NCBI GenBank assembly: GCA_029204225.1
Contig: CM055093.1
Location: 2,047,804 to 2,111,803, forward strand
Origin: Diphasiastrum complanatum
Lineage: Eukaryota; Streptophyta; Lycopodiopsida; Lycopodiales; Lycopodiaceae
Direction: 5' to 3'
Length of the DNA stretch: 64,000 nucleotides
Positions 36,020 to 46,036 of the stretch are shown here, piece by piece. The notes below the pieces were generated by a model. The model was not told the origin of the DNA. It worked only from the letters and a program-made list of their open reading frames with translations, and did no database searches. How positions within the stretch are numbered: position 1 is the stretch's first letter; every line of letters begins with the position of its first letter. The position numbers and the translations under genes are program-made.

Positions 36020-36179
36020 GATGATGATGATGATGTGATGTCTTTGATTGTATATATAGTAAGTAGTTTGATGGAAAAGGCTCCTTATCTTTTTCTGAAA
36101 GGTTGGCAGGCCTGGTGGATCCATTATCTTGGCTTTGTGGTAGGTTTCTAACTTGGGATGTTTGTGATGTTTTTTATTA

Positions 36180-37335
36180 GACTAATTTTAACCAAAAAAA
36201 CGTAATAAGAAACAATCCACTTGCCATCACATTTCCAAGGTGGATAAGCTTAGTGAACCCAACTTTTGTAATTTGGTTGTGTTTCGGAAATTTGGTAGGT
36301 TCTCAACCTAAGTAAATAGTTTGATGGAAAAAAATTCCCTTATCATCACCTTTCTAGGTTTGGCAAGCTTAGTGGACCCAACTATTGTTGATTGGATATT
36401 GGATTTTTGGTAGGTTCTCGATTCAAGTGAAACTTTATGATGAAAAAACATAAAAGAATCTCTTGCCATCACATTTCCAAGGCCGGCAAGCTCAGTGGAA
36501 CACAACTATTCTTGGCTAAAGTTATTGGATTTCTGGCAAATTCTCGACTCAACTGAAAAAATTAGATGGAATAATATTATTTTGTAGTCACCTTTTTCTA
36601 AGGCCGACAAGATTAGTGGACCCAACTATTGTTGGCTATGTGTTATATTTTTGGTAGGTTCTCAATACAAGTGAAAAAATTTGATGCAAAATGATTCCCT
36701 TGTTGTCACCTTTCAAGGACTTGCAAGCTTAGTGGACCCATCTATTGTTGATTGGGTGTGGGATTTCGGGTAGATTCTCTATTCAAATGAATTTTTTGAT
36801 AAAAAAAAATTCTTTTGCCATCACCTTTCCAAGGATGACAAGCTTGGTGGACTGTGACTATTCTTAGCTATGGTTATTGGATTTTTGGTAAGTTCTCGAC
36901 TCAAGAAAAAAAAACAAAATGAAAAAATATTGTCTTGTTGTCACCTTTCTAAAGCTAACAAGCTTAGTGGACCTATTGTTGGCTAGGTGCTAGAGTTTTG
37001 GTAGGTTCTCAATACATGTGAAAAAATTTGGTGGAAAATGATTCCCTTATCATCACCTTTCAAGGACTGACAAGCTAAGTGGAACCAACTATTTTTGATT
37101 GGGTGTTGGATTTCTTGGAGATTTGCAATTTAAGTGAAAATGTTTGATGGAAAAAAATTCTCTCGCCATCACTTTTCAAGGGCCGACAAGCTTAAGGCTC
37201 AAATATTCTTGGCTAGGTATTGGCTTTTTGGTAGGTTCTCAACGCAAGTGAAAAATTTGATGGAATAAATTTCTCTTGTAGACACCTATGCAGGAACGAC
37301 AAGCTTAATAGACCCAACTATTGTTGGTTGGGTGC
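36180..37335 (-). repeat. Tandem array, ~117-bp units (about 10 copies)
   Basis: AAGCTT-type words mark units at 36,246, 36,365, 36,488, 36,609, 36,725, 36,840, 36,960, 37,072, 37,188 and 37,300, spacing 112-123 bp. Most units contain a CCAACTATTGTTGG-like dyad, a TTTTTGGTAGGTTCTC word, and a conserved CCATCACCTTTCCAAGG block. Copy 1 has only four to five units. Confidence 0.9.
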
Positions 37336-37474
37336 TAAAATTTTTGGTACTTGATTGATTTGTTGAAAGATGGGATATTTGGGCACATTATAGGAAGGCA
37401 TCATGTTGTAGAGTTTCAAAAGAGGATTGCCCCATGCCCACCTATTGATTATTGTTAGGGCAACTTTAAGCAGG

Positions 37475-37629
37475 GATTGGTCCAGCCAAAAAGTCCTAAA
37501 AAAGTCAAGGGGCACCACTATTGATGGTGGTTATGCCCTACATGAGTGACGGAGGTCCTGCCACATCCAATTTTGGGGGCTTCCTCTCTTACCCCGTGCT
37601 CCCCAACCGATGAGGGTTTTCCAGGCTCC
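37475..37629 (-). repeat. Unoccupied relative of the Ty3 target repeat
   Basis: Reverse complement matches 4,289-4,443 and continues past CCAATC without a retrotransposon. On the minus strand it lies just upstream of copy 2, as the left copy lies upstream of copy 1. Confidence 0.75.
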
Positions 37630-37718
37630 AAATGTATGGTTGCAAGGAGGTGTAACTACACTCTTGATCCTATTGATTCTATCTTTCCATATCCGTAGCT
37701 CGAGGTGAGGGTGATAAT

Positions 37719-38364
37719 TGTGAGAGATTTCAACTAGTTTGATCAATATTGAGTCAAATGCTACATTTGTTTATTTGGCAATTGAGGCCAATTTCATATT
37801 AGACTTAGAAACTTACTTTTTTAGAGTCATATTAGTCTAAATGCATTTGAAATTACTCATTTTAGAGTTGGAGGGAAAGCTAGAAAGTTGAGTTACTAGT
37901 AGATTCAAATTTGAATAAGGTTCATGGAATCTAGTCACTCTATGTTAGGGTTTTATCATTTTGGAGAGAAAGCAAACTTTTGAATATTCATGGATCTGCT
38001 ATATATGTGTACACACATGAGAGAAGGCTGATCTTCTACCTCTCTTACTTCTTGCATGCTTATACATGGTTCTTTTAGGTTCTACTATCCATTGGTGCAC
38101 TCTACTTGTGATATCTTGCAATTTTATGTGTTGAATGATTTGTTATTCCTATTTTCAGATCTACACGTGTGAAATATAGTAGGGCACTGTTTCTGCACGG
38201 ACAGTAGCTTCTATTTATATTTTGATTCATGTTTGATCAAGTTCTATTAGAGTTAGCATTTAAATACTGATTTTTTCTACATTGGCAAGATTGGTGAATT
38301 GCTTGTTTTTGTAACCAAAGATCTTCAGATGATTTGGATTTGAATTGATCCCAAATCTTTCACA
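37719..38364 (+). repeat. 5' LTR of copia A2
   Basis: Begins TGTGAGAGATTTCAACTAG, ends AATCTTTCACA, length 646 bp. It matches the A1 LTR over its whole length, including CATGCTTATACATGGTTCT and CACACGTGTGAAATATAGTA, but with many differences, so it is an older relative. Confidence 0.9.
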
Positions 38365-38376
38365 TGGTATCAGAGC
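38365..38376 (+). promoter_or_regulatory. Primer-binding site of copia A2
   Basis: TGGTATCAGAGC, directly after the LTR. Confidence 0.9.
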
Positions 38377-38959
38377 TTGTGTTCCAGGTTATGAAGGAGA
38401 CATTCACATCCATCAATGATTTGGAGAAGATATCAATGCCAGAGCATGCTAGCTAGGATTCTACACTTAAATTGAGTTTCTTGCATATGTAGATTGGATC
38501 TTTTGTAGATCTAAACTCTATTTAGGGTTATCATCTTGATCAATTTCAATTTTTGAATTCATATACTGATTTGGCCAATTTTTGAATCATTAGGAAAGCC
38601 TAAGTGGTGGCTATAAGATTGCTTATCAAGATTTGAGCATTTGCATATAGATTTTAAAATAATCAGTTTTTTGTGATTTTGTCAAAACCTAATTTTGATT
38701 GGATCTCTAGATAGTGAGGTTACTATACTTCATTTGAGTGTGTTTCAATCTTAGGAAGTGACGAGAGTCATTAGATTCAGGATAGATCATGTGTTGATCA
38801 AGATTTCATTATTTTATGTGTTGATTTGCTTGGTAGAAGTGCTAGAAGAGAATTGAGGAGTTTCAAATATTTGTGATTTCTTTTGAAAGCATTTGTTGTT
38901 GTTCAAAGGAGTGCTTTGTGCATTGAAACAGGTTGAAAGAGAAGATCAGGTCATTGCTA

Positions 38960-39290
38960 CATGGCAACATCAAGTGTGTTAAAAATTAAGTCCACAGTTG
39001 TCTCCTTGAATAATACTTGGTAAAATACACGAATTTCTGCTAGCAGTTCGACAACCTGCAATTTTACACAGAGTCGAATCAGCCGAAGTCGACTTCATCA
39101 ACTTTTTGGTTGAACTACATCAAAGGGTATCCATTCTCATCTAATTCTACATTTGAAAGAATCATGAAAAACATAAGTCATTTGACTTCTTCCATCATCA
39201 GAAGTCACCGAAGTCTCTGACTTCTTTGACAGCTTCATTCATCAATCGAAGTGTCTGAAGTGTCCGACTTCATTCATCAAGAGAGCTTGT
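38960..39290 (+). other. A2 gag start replaced by foreign GAAGTC-rich segment
   Basis: The gag start (ATGGCAACATCAAG) is intact but leaves A1 similarity after five codons. About 310 bp of unrelated DNA, rich in GAAGTC and GACTTC, stands where A1 has about 440 bp of gag. Gag resumes at GTTCAAGTGATTCTTAATGG. Confidence 0.75.
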
Positions 39291-40059
39291 TCAAGTGATT
39301 CTTAATGGTTTGTTGGATGCTCATGGTAACATTGTTCAAAGCCTTGCTATTCAAAGAACTTTGCCAAGTTTGATAGATCTTCAAGAGATCTTGATCAGTG
39401 AAGAATATAGGCTTCAAGCAAGGATTGGATCTACATTAACTCAAGTTGGAGAAGAGGCTATGTTCACAAAAGGCAAATTCAAGGGAAAAAACAAAGGCAA
39501 GTGGTCTATAGGGCAAGATCAAGGGGAGGCTTCTTTAAGTGGCAAAAAGAAAGATAGATCAAAGCTCAAATGCTTCTATTGTGGCATCAAAGGACACTTT
39601 GCAAGTGAGTGCTACAAGAAGAAGAGAGATCAAGGAGACAAGCAAGGTAATCTTACTCTTGATGAGTATGGTTTGGATGTTCAAGATAAAAATGATGATG
39701 CTTCTGTGATGACTTCATGTATGCTTGCTAATGATGGAGATCTAGATCCATGGTGGATTGATAGTGGTGCAAGCTCACACATGACTTTTCACAAAGAATA
39801 CTTTACTTATTTGTTGGCATATGGAGATGACAAGAGGGTGATCTACACGACCAATGATGGTGAGTGTGCAATCAAAGGGATTGGCACAATTCCTATTTCA
39901 CTTTCTACAAATAGGAATGTTTATTTGGAAGATGTCTTATTTATTCCATCTATTACCAAGAATTTGCTTAGTGTGAGTCAATTGCTAAGTAAAGGCCTCA
40001 AAGTGGAGTTTGATGGAGATGCTTGTATGATCAAAAGGAAGGATATCCTAGTTGCATAA
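39291..40059 (+). pseudogene. copia A2 gag C-terminus, zinc knuckle and protease
   Basis: The frame carries the end of the gag domain (NGLLDAHGNIVQS, EILISEEYRLQ), a basic linker, the zinc knuckle CFYCGIKGHFASECYKK, and the protease active site WWIDSGASSHMTF, through NLLSVSQLLSKGLKVEF. It ends at a stop at 40,059 (ATAAGG, where A1 has GGAAAAGG). It is closely related to A1 but retains the zinc knuckle that A1 has lost. Confidence 0.92.
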
Positions 40060-40300
40060 GGTAAAAGACAAGGGAAGTTGTTCAAAATAGATGCTTGTGT
40101 TATTGCTAACCAAGTTGGATGTGTTGCAAGAGAGCAAATATCTATTCAAGATGTACGTAACCTTCACTGATGATTTTAGTAGATTTTGTTGGAGCTATCT
40201 ACAAAAGAGCAGAGGTGAAGTGTTTGATGTTTTTGTCAAGTTCAAGAATGCAAGGAAAAATCAATTTTTCACAAGGATCAAGTACTTGAGGAGTGACAAT
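40060..40300 (+). pseudogene. copia A2 integrase fragment with internal deletion
   Basis: CVIANQVGCVAREQISIQDV-type sequence jumps, without the GAG-pre-integrase fingers, to the integrase core (MYVTFTDDFSRFCWSYL, DVFVKFKNARKNQF). Compared with A1 at 47,160-47,610 about 250 bp is deleted near 40,152. A2 similarity stops at 40,300 where the candidate CACTA begins. Confidence 0.88.
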
Positions 40301-40705
40301 CACAATAACATATCGCGCAGATTCCGACGTGGGCGTCCGACGTATATTCAAAAATTTCATAATTAGTCACAATCCGACACGTTGAAATACGACGTCCTAG
40401 TAAAAAATCCGAAAATCAGAGTCCGGCGATCGGGAAATTATGGACGGTAACCATTTTTGAAAGGCACGTCGGAATCCGACATGTCAGATTTTGACATTCA
40501 AACATGGATATGACCTAGCATAGTTTTTCCAAAAAAAAAATAAAATACATGTAATCCGACGTGGACGTCAGAATCCGACATCCACGTCGGCAATCCGAAA
40601 GCCTGTCCACGGCATTTGGCAGCTGTCATCCGGGCCTAAATGGGCGCAGACGTCGGATTCCGACATGTTTGGAGAACGTCGGATTCCAACGGCTGTTTCA
40701 ATCCT
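40301..40705. repeat. TCCGAC/GTCGGA motif cluster, candidate CACTA subterminal region
   Basis: Starting right where A2 breaks off (CACAATAACATATCGCGC), about ten copies of TCCGAC or GTCGGA lie in both orientations within 400 bp, several as GTCGGATTCCGAC-like pairs. CACTA transposons carry arrays of short transposase-binding motifs just inside their ends. The terminal bases here are CACAA, not CACTA. Confidence 0.5.
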
Positions 40706-40965
40706 CGAATTATCGCGATCCAGCGCCTTCTCTCTCACTCTGTTTTTTGCAGGTTGGAGCATCATTGGCGCGATTGAGGGCGATTGAAGATTAGTGCTTG
40801 AGGGCTTGAAGATCAGTGCTTGAAGGTGCTTCAAGATCAGTGTTTGAGGTTGGTGCTTGATTTTTGTTTGTTTTTCTTTTTGTTTGTTTGTTTGAGGTTG
40901 GTGTTTGTTTGTTTATTTTGAGAAGAGATAGAGAGTGTGAAAGATAGAAAGAGATAGATAGAGGT

Positions 40966-41085
40966 GTGTGTGTGTGTGTGTGTGTGTTTTAATTTTACAT
41001 TGATTTAAAATGGTTTTGAATGGTCTTGTATAATAGATTGATTTTTGATAGTGTTTATAATAGATTGTTAGAATTATTTAAGATA

Positions 41086-41159
<74 letters not shown>
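40966..41159 (+). repeat. Two (GT)n microsatellites
   Basis: (GT)n at about 40,966-40,987 and an array of about 35 TG units at 41,090-41,159. Confidence 0.95.
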
Positions 41160-41161
<2 letters not shown>

Positions 41162-41196
41162 AACATTTTGCATTGATTTAGAATTTAACACATTGA

Positions 41197-41590
41197 ATGC
41201 CATTCCACAGAGTTGATCCATCCGTGTTTAGTTACAATCAACGTCAAGTTTTGATAGACATGAGAAAACAAAGAATGAAACAAATTGAAGAGGCAACACA
41301 ATTGGAAAAAAGAGTAATCAACTTGATTCTAATGATTATGATAATGAGGTGCAACATGATAAAGCAATGCACAACATGTTTGAATCTTACTTTGAAACAA
41401 ATGAGAATGATGATATGCATGCATCTTCTAATGAAAACAGAGATCACGACCAATTTGAGATGGATGAAGACGAGATTCTATTGTGCAAAGAGGCAGACAC
41501 TCCTCTATATCCTGGAGCATCCATTTTGAGACTAGCTATGTCAATTTTTATTCTAAACCTTCAAACAACATACAAATGGAGTGATGCAAA
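41197..41590 (+). pseudogene. Fragment of CACTA (En/Spm) TNP2-type transposase
   Basis: The plus strand reads DKAMHNMFESYFETNEND, an acidic stretch, then LCKEADTPLYPGAS and NLQTTYKWSDA. The pair PLYPG and YKWSD with this spacing is characteristic of the N-terminal part of TNP2-like transposases, which cut and paste CACTA elements. A preceding frame (QRQVLIDMRKQRMKQIEEA) joins through a frameshift near 41,345. The match ends at a (CT)n array, so the catalytic core is absent. Confidence 0.7.
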
Positions 41591-41634
41591 ACACAACACA
41601 TACACACTTCCTCCCTCTCACCCACCCAACTCTC

Positions 41635-42004
<370 letters not shown>

Positions 42005-42448
42005 GCATCAAAATGACTCTCTTGATAGAGTGAGATGCTACTGGTTCAAAATCATTGTGACCCAGGTTTCGAAGGCTTCATATAGACTCGATAGTAAGGT
42101 TATTACTACATCAAAATCTTCAATGACTGAGCCGGTTGCAGTCATCTGTTCCATGGATTTTTGAATGTGTTGAGATGGTTTAAAATACCGGTCTACATCA
42201 GTCCTTAGCGGTCAGAGCAGTTCGAATATGGCTGATTTGAGAGTCTTAATTTTTAGAGTAATCAAGGCAAATGTCTTGCCATCCCTCTGTTTCCATTTGG
42301 TGATTTTGGTTGCATCATTGACCTTTGTGTTATCAACGATGTCCCACAATTCTTTGGCAAGTAGTACAACTTTCATCTTGAACTTCCAGATATGGTAGTT
42401 CTCTCCATCGATTTTGTCAATGAGAGATGAACTAGAAGATGGATCCAT
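42005..42448 (-). pseudogene. copia E gag, minus strand
   Basis: The frame from 42,448 reads MDPSSSSSLIDKIDGENYHI, WKFKMKVVLLAKELWDIVD and WKQRDGKTFALITLKI, the typical N-terminal copia gag. After a shift it continues MEQMTATGSVIEDFDVVITL, LSSLYEAFETW and LTLSRESF, the end of the gag domain. Primer site and start codon are in correct order upstream (42,581-42,592). It ends near 42,005, and the rest of the element is absent. Confidence 0.87.
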
Positions 42449-42580
42449 TCTGGTGAAGAGAGCGAGGTCACTGATAGAGACAACGATATCGAAAAACTAC
42501 TAGTTGCGCACTTTCAAAGCGATGTCTTGATAGAAACAAGACTAACCACCTACATGGAAATGCGGATTACTGAACCACAA

Positions 42581-42592
42581 GCTCTGATACCA
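42581..42592 (-). promoter_or_regulatory. Primer-binding site of copia E, minus strand
   Basis: The plus strand reads GCTCTGATACCA, the exact complement of TGGTATCAGAGC, about 130 bp upstream of the gag start. The LTR should occupy higher coordinates (about 42,593-43,090), but its far end is not resolved. Confidence 0.85.
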
Positions 42593-43300
42593 TTTCAAAA
42601 ATCGGTGGGTGTAGCAGAAATGAGTTCTAATACAAGAGTAGAACTTGTTATTTCGATGGGAATCAAACAATCAGTTCCAAAAATAGAGGTCTGTGACCCT
42701 ACTCAAATTTTTTGAAAACAACCTAATATACTGTCAAAATCCCTTGTTTTCCAACCAGATCTTGGTTTTAGAAATCCTCGACTTCATTGAGGCTAGATCT
42801 ATAAAAGATTAGTCCTCCTTCACCTCTTATCTATTAGAAAAGCATTTTTTCACTACTAACCTAACTTGTCAGTAAAACTTCATATCTCTTAAAATTATTT
42901 GATTTGATGTAAAATGGTTCCAAGTAAAAATTGGTGAGGGCCACACACAACAATAAGATTGGATTCAAATGCACCATATATAGTTAAGTTAAACAAAATT
43001 CTCACATCTACACACTCGTTCTTCCAAGCCATTGTGAGCAGGTAGATAATTTTATATAATAAAATACATATTTGAATTTCTTTCAAAAGTTTTATTATGT
43101 TTGAGATGTTTTTTTTTGGTGAATATTGAAACTCTAAATGTTCATGCTTATTCTTTATGTCCAAATCCATTCCAACATGGTGGTTGCTTGTGTTGCAAGC
43201 TAATGCAACAAAAAAAAGTATTTTTGAGGAAACTTTTGATTTTAATGCTATGCCTAATTTTGAAACTTTCTTTGGTGACAACGATAATTTCAATTATTCT

Positions 43301-43600
43301 TCAGAACATGATGGTCATGTGTGGAGCTAGTTCACACATGACTAGTCACAAGGAGTTCTTTACTTCTTTGCTCACTTATGATGGAGCCAAGAAAGTGATT
43401 CACATGGCCAATGGTGGTGAGTGTGTGATTGAAGGTATTGGTTCAATTCCTATTTGTCTTTCTACTAATAGGAAAGCAAGACTTGATGGTGTTCTTTACA
43501 TTCCTTCACTTTCAAAGAATTTGTTAAGTGTTGGTCAAATGATAGAGAAAGAATACATGGTAAAGTTTGGTGGTGATGCTTGTTTCATTTCAATTGTTTG
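43301..43600 (+). pseudogene. copia protease-region fragment, plus strand
   Basis: The frame reads CGASSHMTSHKEFFTSLLTY, then GGECVIEGIGSIPICLSTNR and LYIPSLSKNLLSVGQMIEKE. It is closely similar to A1 and A2 proteases, but the catalytic D-S has been lost (the GA of the D-S-G-A box remains). Upstream sequence is out of frame. It is an isolated piece of an A-like copia in the opposite direction to E and D. Confidence 0.85.
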
Positions 43601-43749
43601 TTTGTTTGTTTGTTTTTTTTTCGATGGAAATAAATGTCACAAAGTACACCAAAGTGATGTTTGTTGGGGACCAAATTATTTGTTGCTAAAATCAATTTCT
43701 ATAGTAGTGAAATGTCCACATTTTTTCAATTGTGACAACCAGCTCACAT

Positions 43750-44100
43750 GATTGACATGACTACTTAGGGTGGTTCTCGTTATTGTGCAAAAATTGTTGT
43801 GAATTTTCATTTAACAACAATCTCTCGACCAACTAGATAGATAGGTTCATGAAACCACATGCCATTCTTTTCATCGAACCATCTCAAGTTAAGGACACAT
43901 GATAAGACATCAGATGTTCATGACTAATATCTTTTTAGTGTTAACAAAGCAAAAATGAGAACTAGAACTATAACTTGTGATCACATAGCTTACATTTATT
44001 GAATCCAACAACCATGACGATTTTTGTTTTTTCATGTTGACTTGCACTAGTTTCCTTCTTTTTTGTGTTTTTCAAAGATAGTTGAGCATGAATTTCAACA
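43750..44100 (-). repeat. Probable 3' LTR start of copia D, minus strand
   Basis: On the minus strand GAGGGGGAG, a polypurine tract at about 44,101-44,110, is followed by TGTTGAAATTC, a standard LTR start. The far end is not resolved. Confidence 0.55.
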
Positions 44101-44453
44101 CTCCCCCTCAATGTGGATCCTGAAAATTTTTTATCTTTAGATTTATTAGGTTGTTAAATATGAGATGATGCTCCTTTGTTAGAGCCTTGGTAAAGTAATT
44201 TGCTGCCTGTAACTCTGTCCTACAATAAACCAAAGAGATTTTCTTGCTTTGCACTTTCTCTCTGAGATAGTGCAATATGCTTACTTTGGGAGTGGAATCT
44301 TGGACTCAGAGATAGTGCAATGGCACTTTGTTCGCGAACCGTTCGTCTTCGTCTCCGTTGACTATCGCGTTCGCAAAACTCTTCGTGTTTCATGTCTCCG
44401 GATGTTCAAGTTTGCGAACATCTTTGTCAGGCGAAGGGCTGAAGGCTAGCAAG
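44101..44453 (-). pseudogene. copia D RNase H end, minus strand, with inserted CGAA-rich block
   Basis: The minus strand reads HYLREKVQSKKISLVYCRTE then AANYFTKALTKE, the copia RNase H tail. Upstream of it a ~105-bp CGAA/TTCG-rich block (44,331-44,436) replaces the expected RNase H sequence. This block is nearly the same as 58,171-58,268 in copia C. A 13-bp word, GAGATAGTGCAAT, is duplicated at about 44,264 and 44,310 next to the block. Confidence 0.8.
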
Positions 44454-44552
44454 GCTTTGTAATCAGAAACATTTTGTTTCTTCAATATTGGCCTCAAACA
44501 AAATGCGCCAACAATTATTCAATATGATAATTAAAGTGTTGTAGAATTATCG

Positions 44553-44786
44553 ATGAATCTTAAATTTTATTATCCATCTTTTAAACGTAACATCCTACAA
44601 AATATCTGTAAAACTTATGTACAAAGGACTGGTCATCTCATTAAGGATTGTACAACAATGAAAAGAAGAAGCAGTTCCAAGCAAATGTTGCCTCAACCAG
44701 TAACTCGATCCAACATGAAGAAGAGGATGAAGCTGCCTTTATGACTAGGGTCGAAAATTTTCAGGATATCAATTGCTTGTACCTGG
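44553..44786 (+). pseudogene. copia B gag end with zinc knuckle (left part, split by A1)
   Basis: CxxC-type start is lost, but RTGHLIKDC of the zinc knuckle is clear. In another frame the linker (QANVASTSNSIQHEEEDEAA, ENFQDINCLYL) leads straight into the protease active site, whose next codons lie beyond A1 at 50,516. Upstream gag is missing: D debris begins at 44,453. Confidence 0.82.
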
Positions 44787-45436
44787 AGTGAAAGATTCAA
44801 CTAGTTTCATCACATTTTGCAATATTTTCATATTTGGCATATTGAGGCCAAAACTTGTTTAAGACTTAAAGATTGACTTTTCAAAGTTCATTAGTCTAAA
44901 TTTCATTTGAATAAACACTTTTTGAAAGTGTGGGAAAGATAGAATGCGAGTTTGAGTAGATTCAATTTGAATAAGTTGGGTACATTGAATCTAGACCCAA
45001 AATTGGTAGGGTTAGCATTTTGGTGGGAAAGCCAAGTGGCCAAATAGGGTCTGGACCTGCTATAAAAGGATGTAACTCATGGAGAGAGTCATATTCTCTC
45101 TTCTCTATCTCATTTCATGCTTATACATGGTTCTCTTGGGTTCTACTATCCATTGGTGCACTATCTTGGTGATTGCTTGCAATTCTATGTGTAGAATGAT
45201 CTATATTTGTTATTTTTGGATCCACACGTGTGAAATATAGTATCTTGCTGATTTTGTACGGACAGCAACAGTACATAATCATTTCATTTAAGTTTGATCA
45301 AGTTCTATTAGTGTTTGCATCTCAAATTGTGTGTAGGTGCTGATTTTTCTACATTGGTGAAATTGGTAGTGTATTTCTCTTTCTAACCAAAGATCATTCA
45401 AGTAGATTGGATCTTAAGGATCTGAAATCTTTCACA
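44787..45436 (+). repeat. 5' LTR of A1
   Basis: Begins AGTGAAAG (the first base mutated from TG as in the 3' LTR) and ends CTTTCACA. A TATA box lies at about 45,060. Confidence 0.95.
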
Positions 45437-45448
45437 TGGTATCAGAGC
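45437..45448 (+). promoter_or_regulatory. Primer-binding site of A1
   Basis: TGGTATCAGAGC directly abuts the 5' LTR. Confidence 0.95.
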
Positions 45449-46036
45449 TTGTGTTTCAGGTTATGAAGGAGGAAATCAGATCTATCAATGATTTGGTGAA
45501 GATATCAAGTCTAGAGCATGCTAGAGAGGATTCTACACCAAAATCTGATTTTTTGCTTTTGTAGATTGGATCTTTTGTAGATCAAAACACTAAATAAGTC
45601 AATATACTTGTTCAATTTCGTTTTTTGAATTCACATGCTGGATTTGGCCGATTTTTGGATCATTGGTTCAGCCTAAGTGGTGGCTTATAGATTGCATATC
45701 AATTTTTCAGCATTTGCATGTAGATCTGGAATAGTCAATTTTTTGTGATTTTGTCAAAACCCTAATTTTGATTGGATTACTAGATAGTGAGGTTGCTGGA
45801 CTTCATTTGAGTGTGTTTCAATCTTAGGAAGTGGCAAAAGTCATTAGATTGAGGATAGATCATAGGTTGATCAATATTCCATGATTCTATGTGTTGATTT
45901 GCTTGGATAAGTGCTAGAAGAGAATTTGTGAGATAGTTTCAAATCTTGGTGGTTTCTTTTGAAAGCATTTGTTGTTGTTCAAAGGAGTACTTTGTGCATT
46001 GAAACAGGTTGAAAGAGAAGATCGGGTCATTGCTAC

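Noticed and set aside
37318-37746. Minus-strand frames resembling the tail of a LINE reverse transcriptase (IWKDRINRIKSVV, FRTFWLDQSL)
   Set aside because: The resemblance is weak and the frames are broken. The stretch is better described as a shared repeat with 4,289-4,443.
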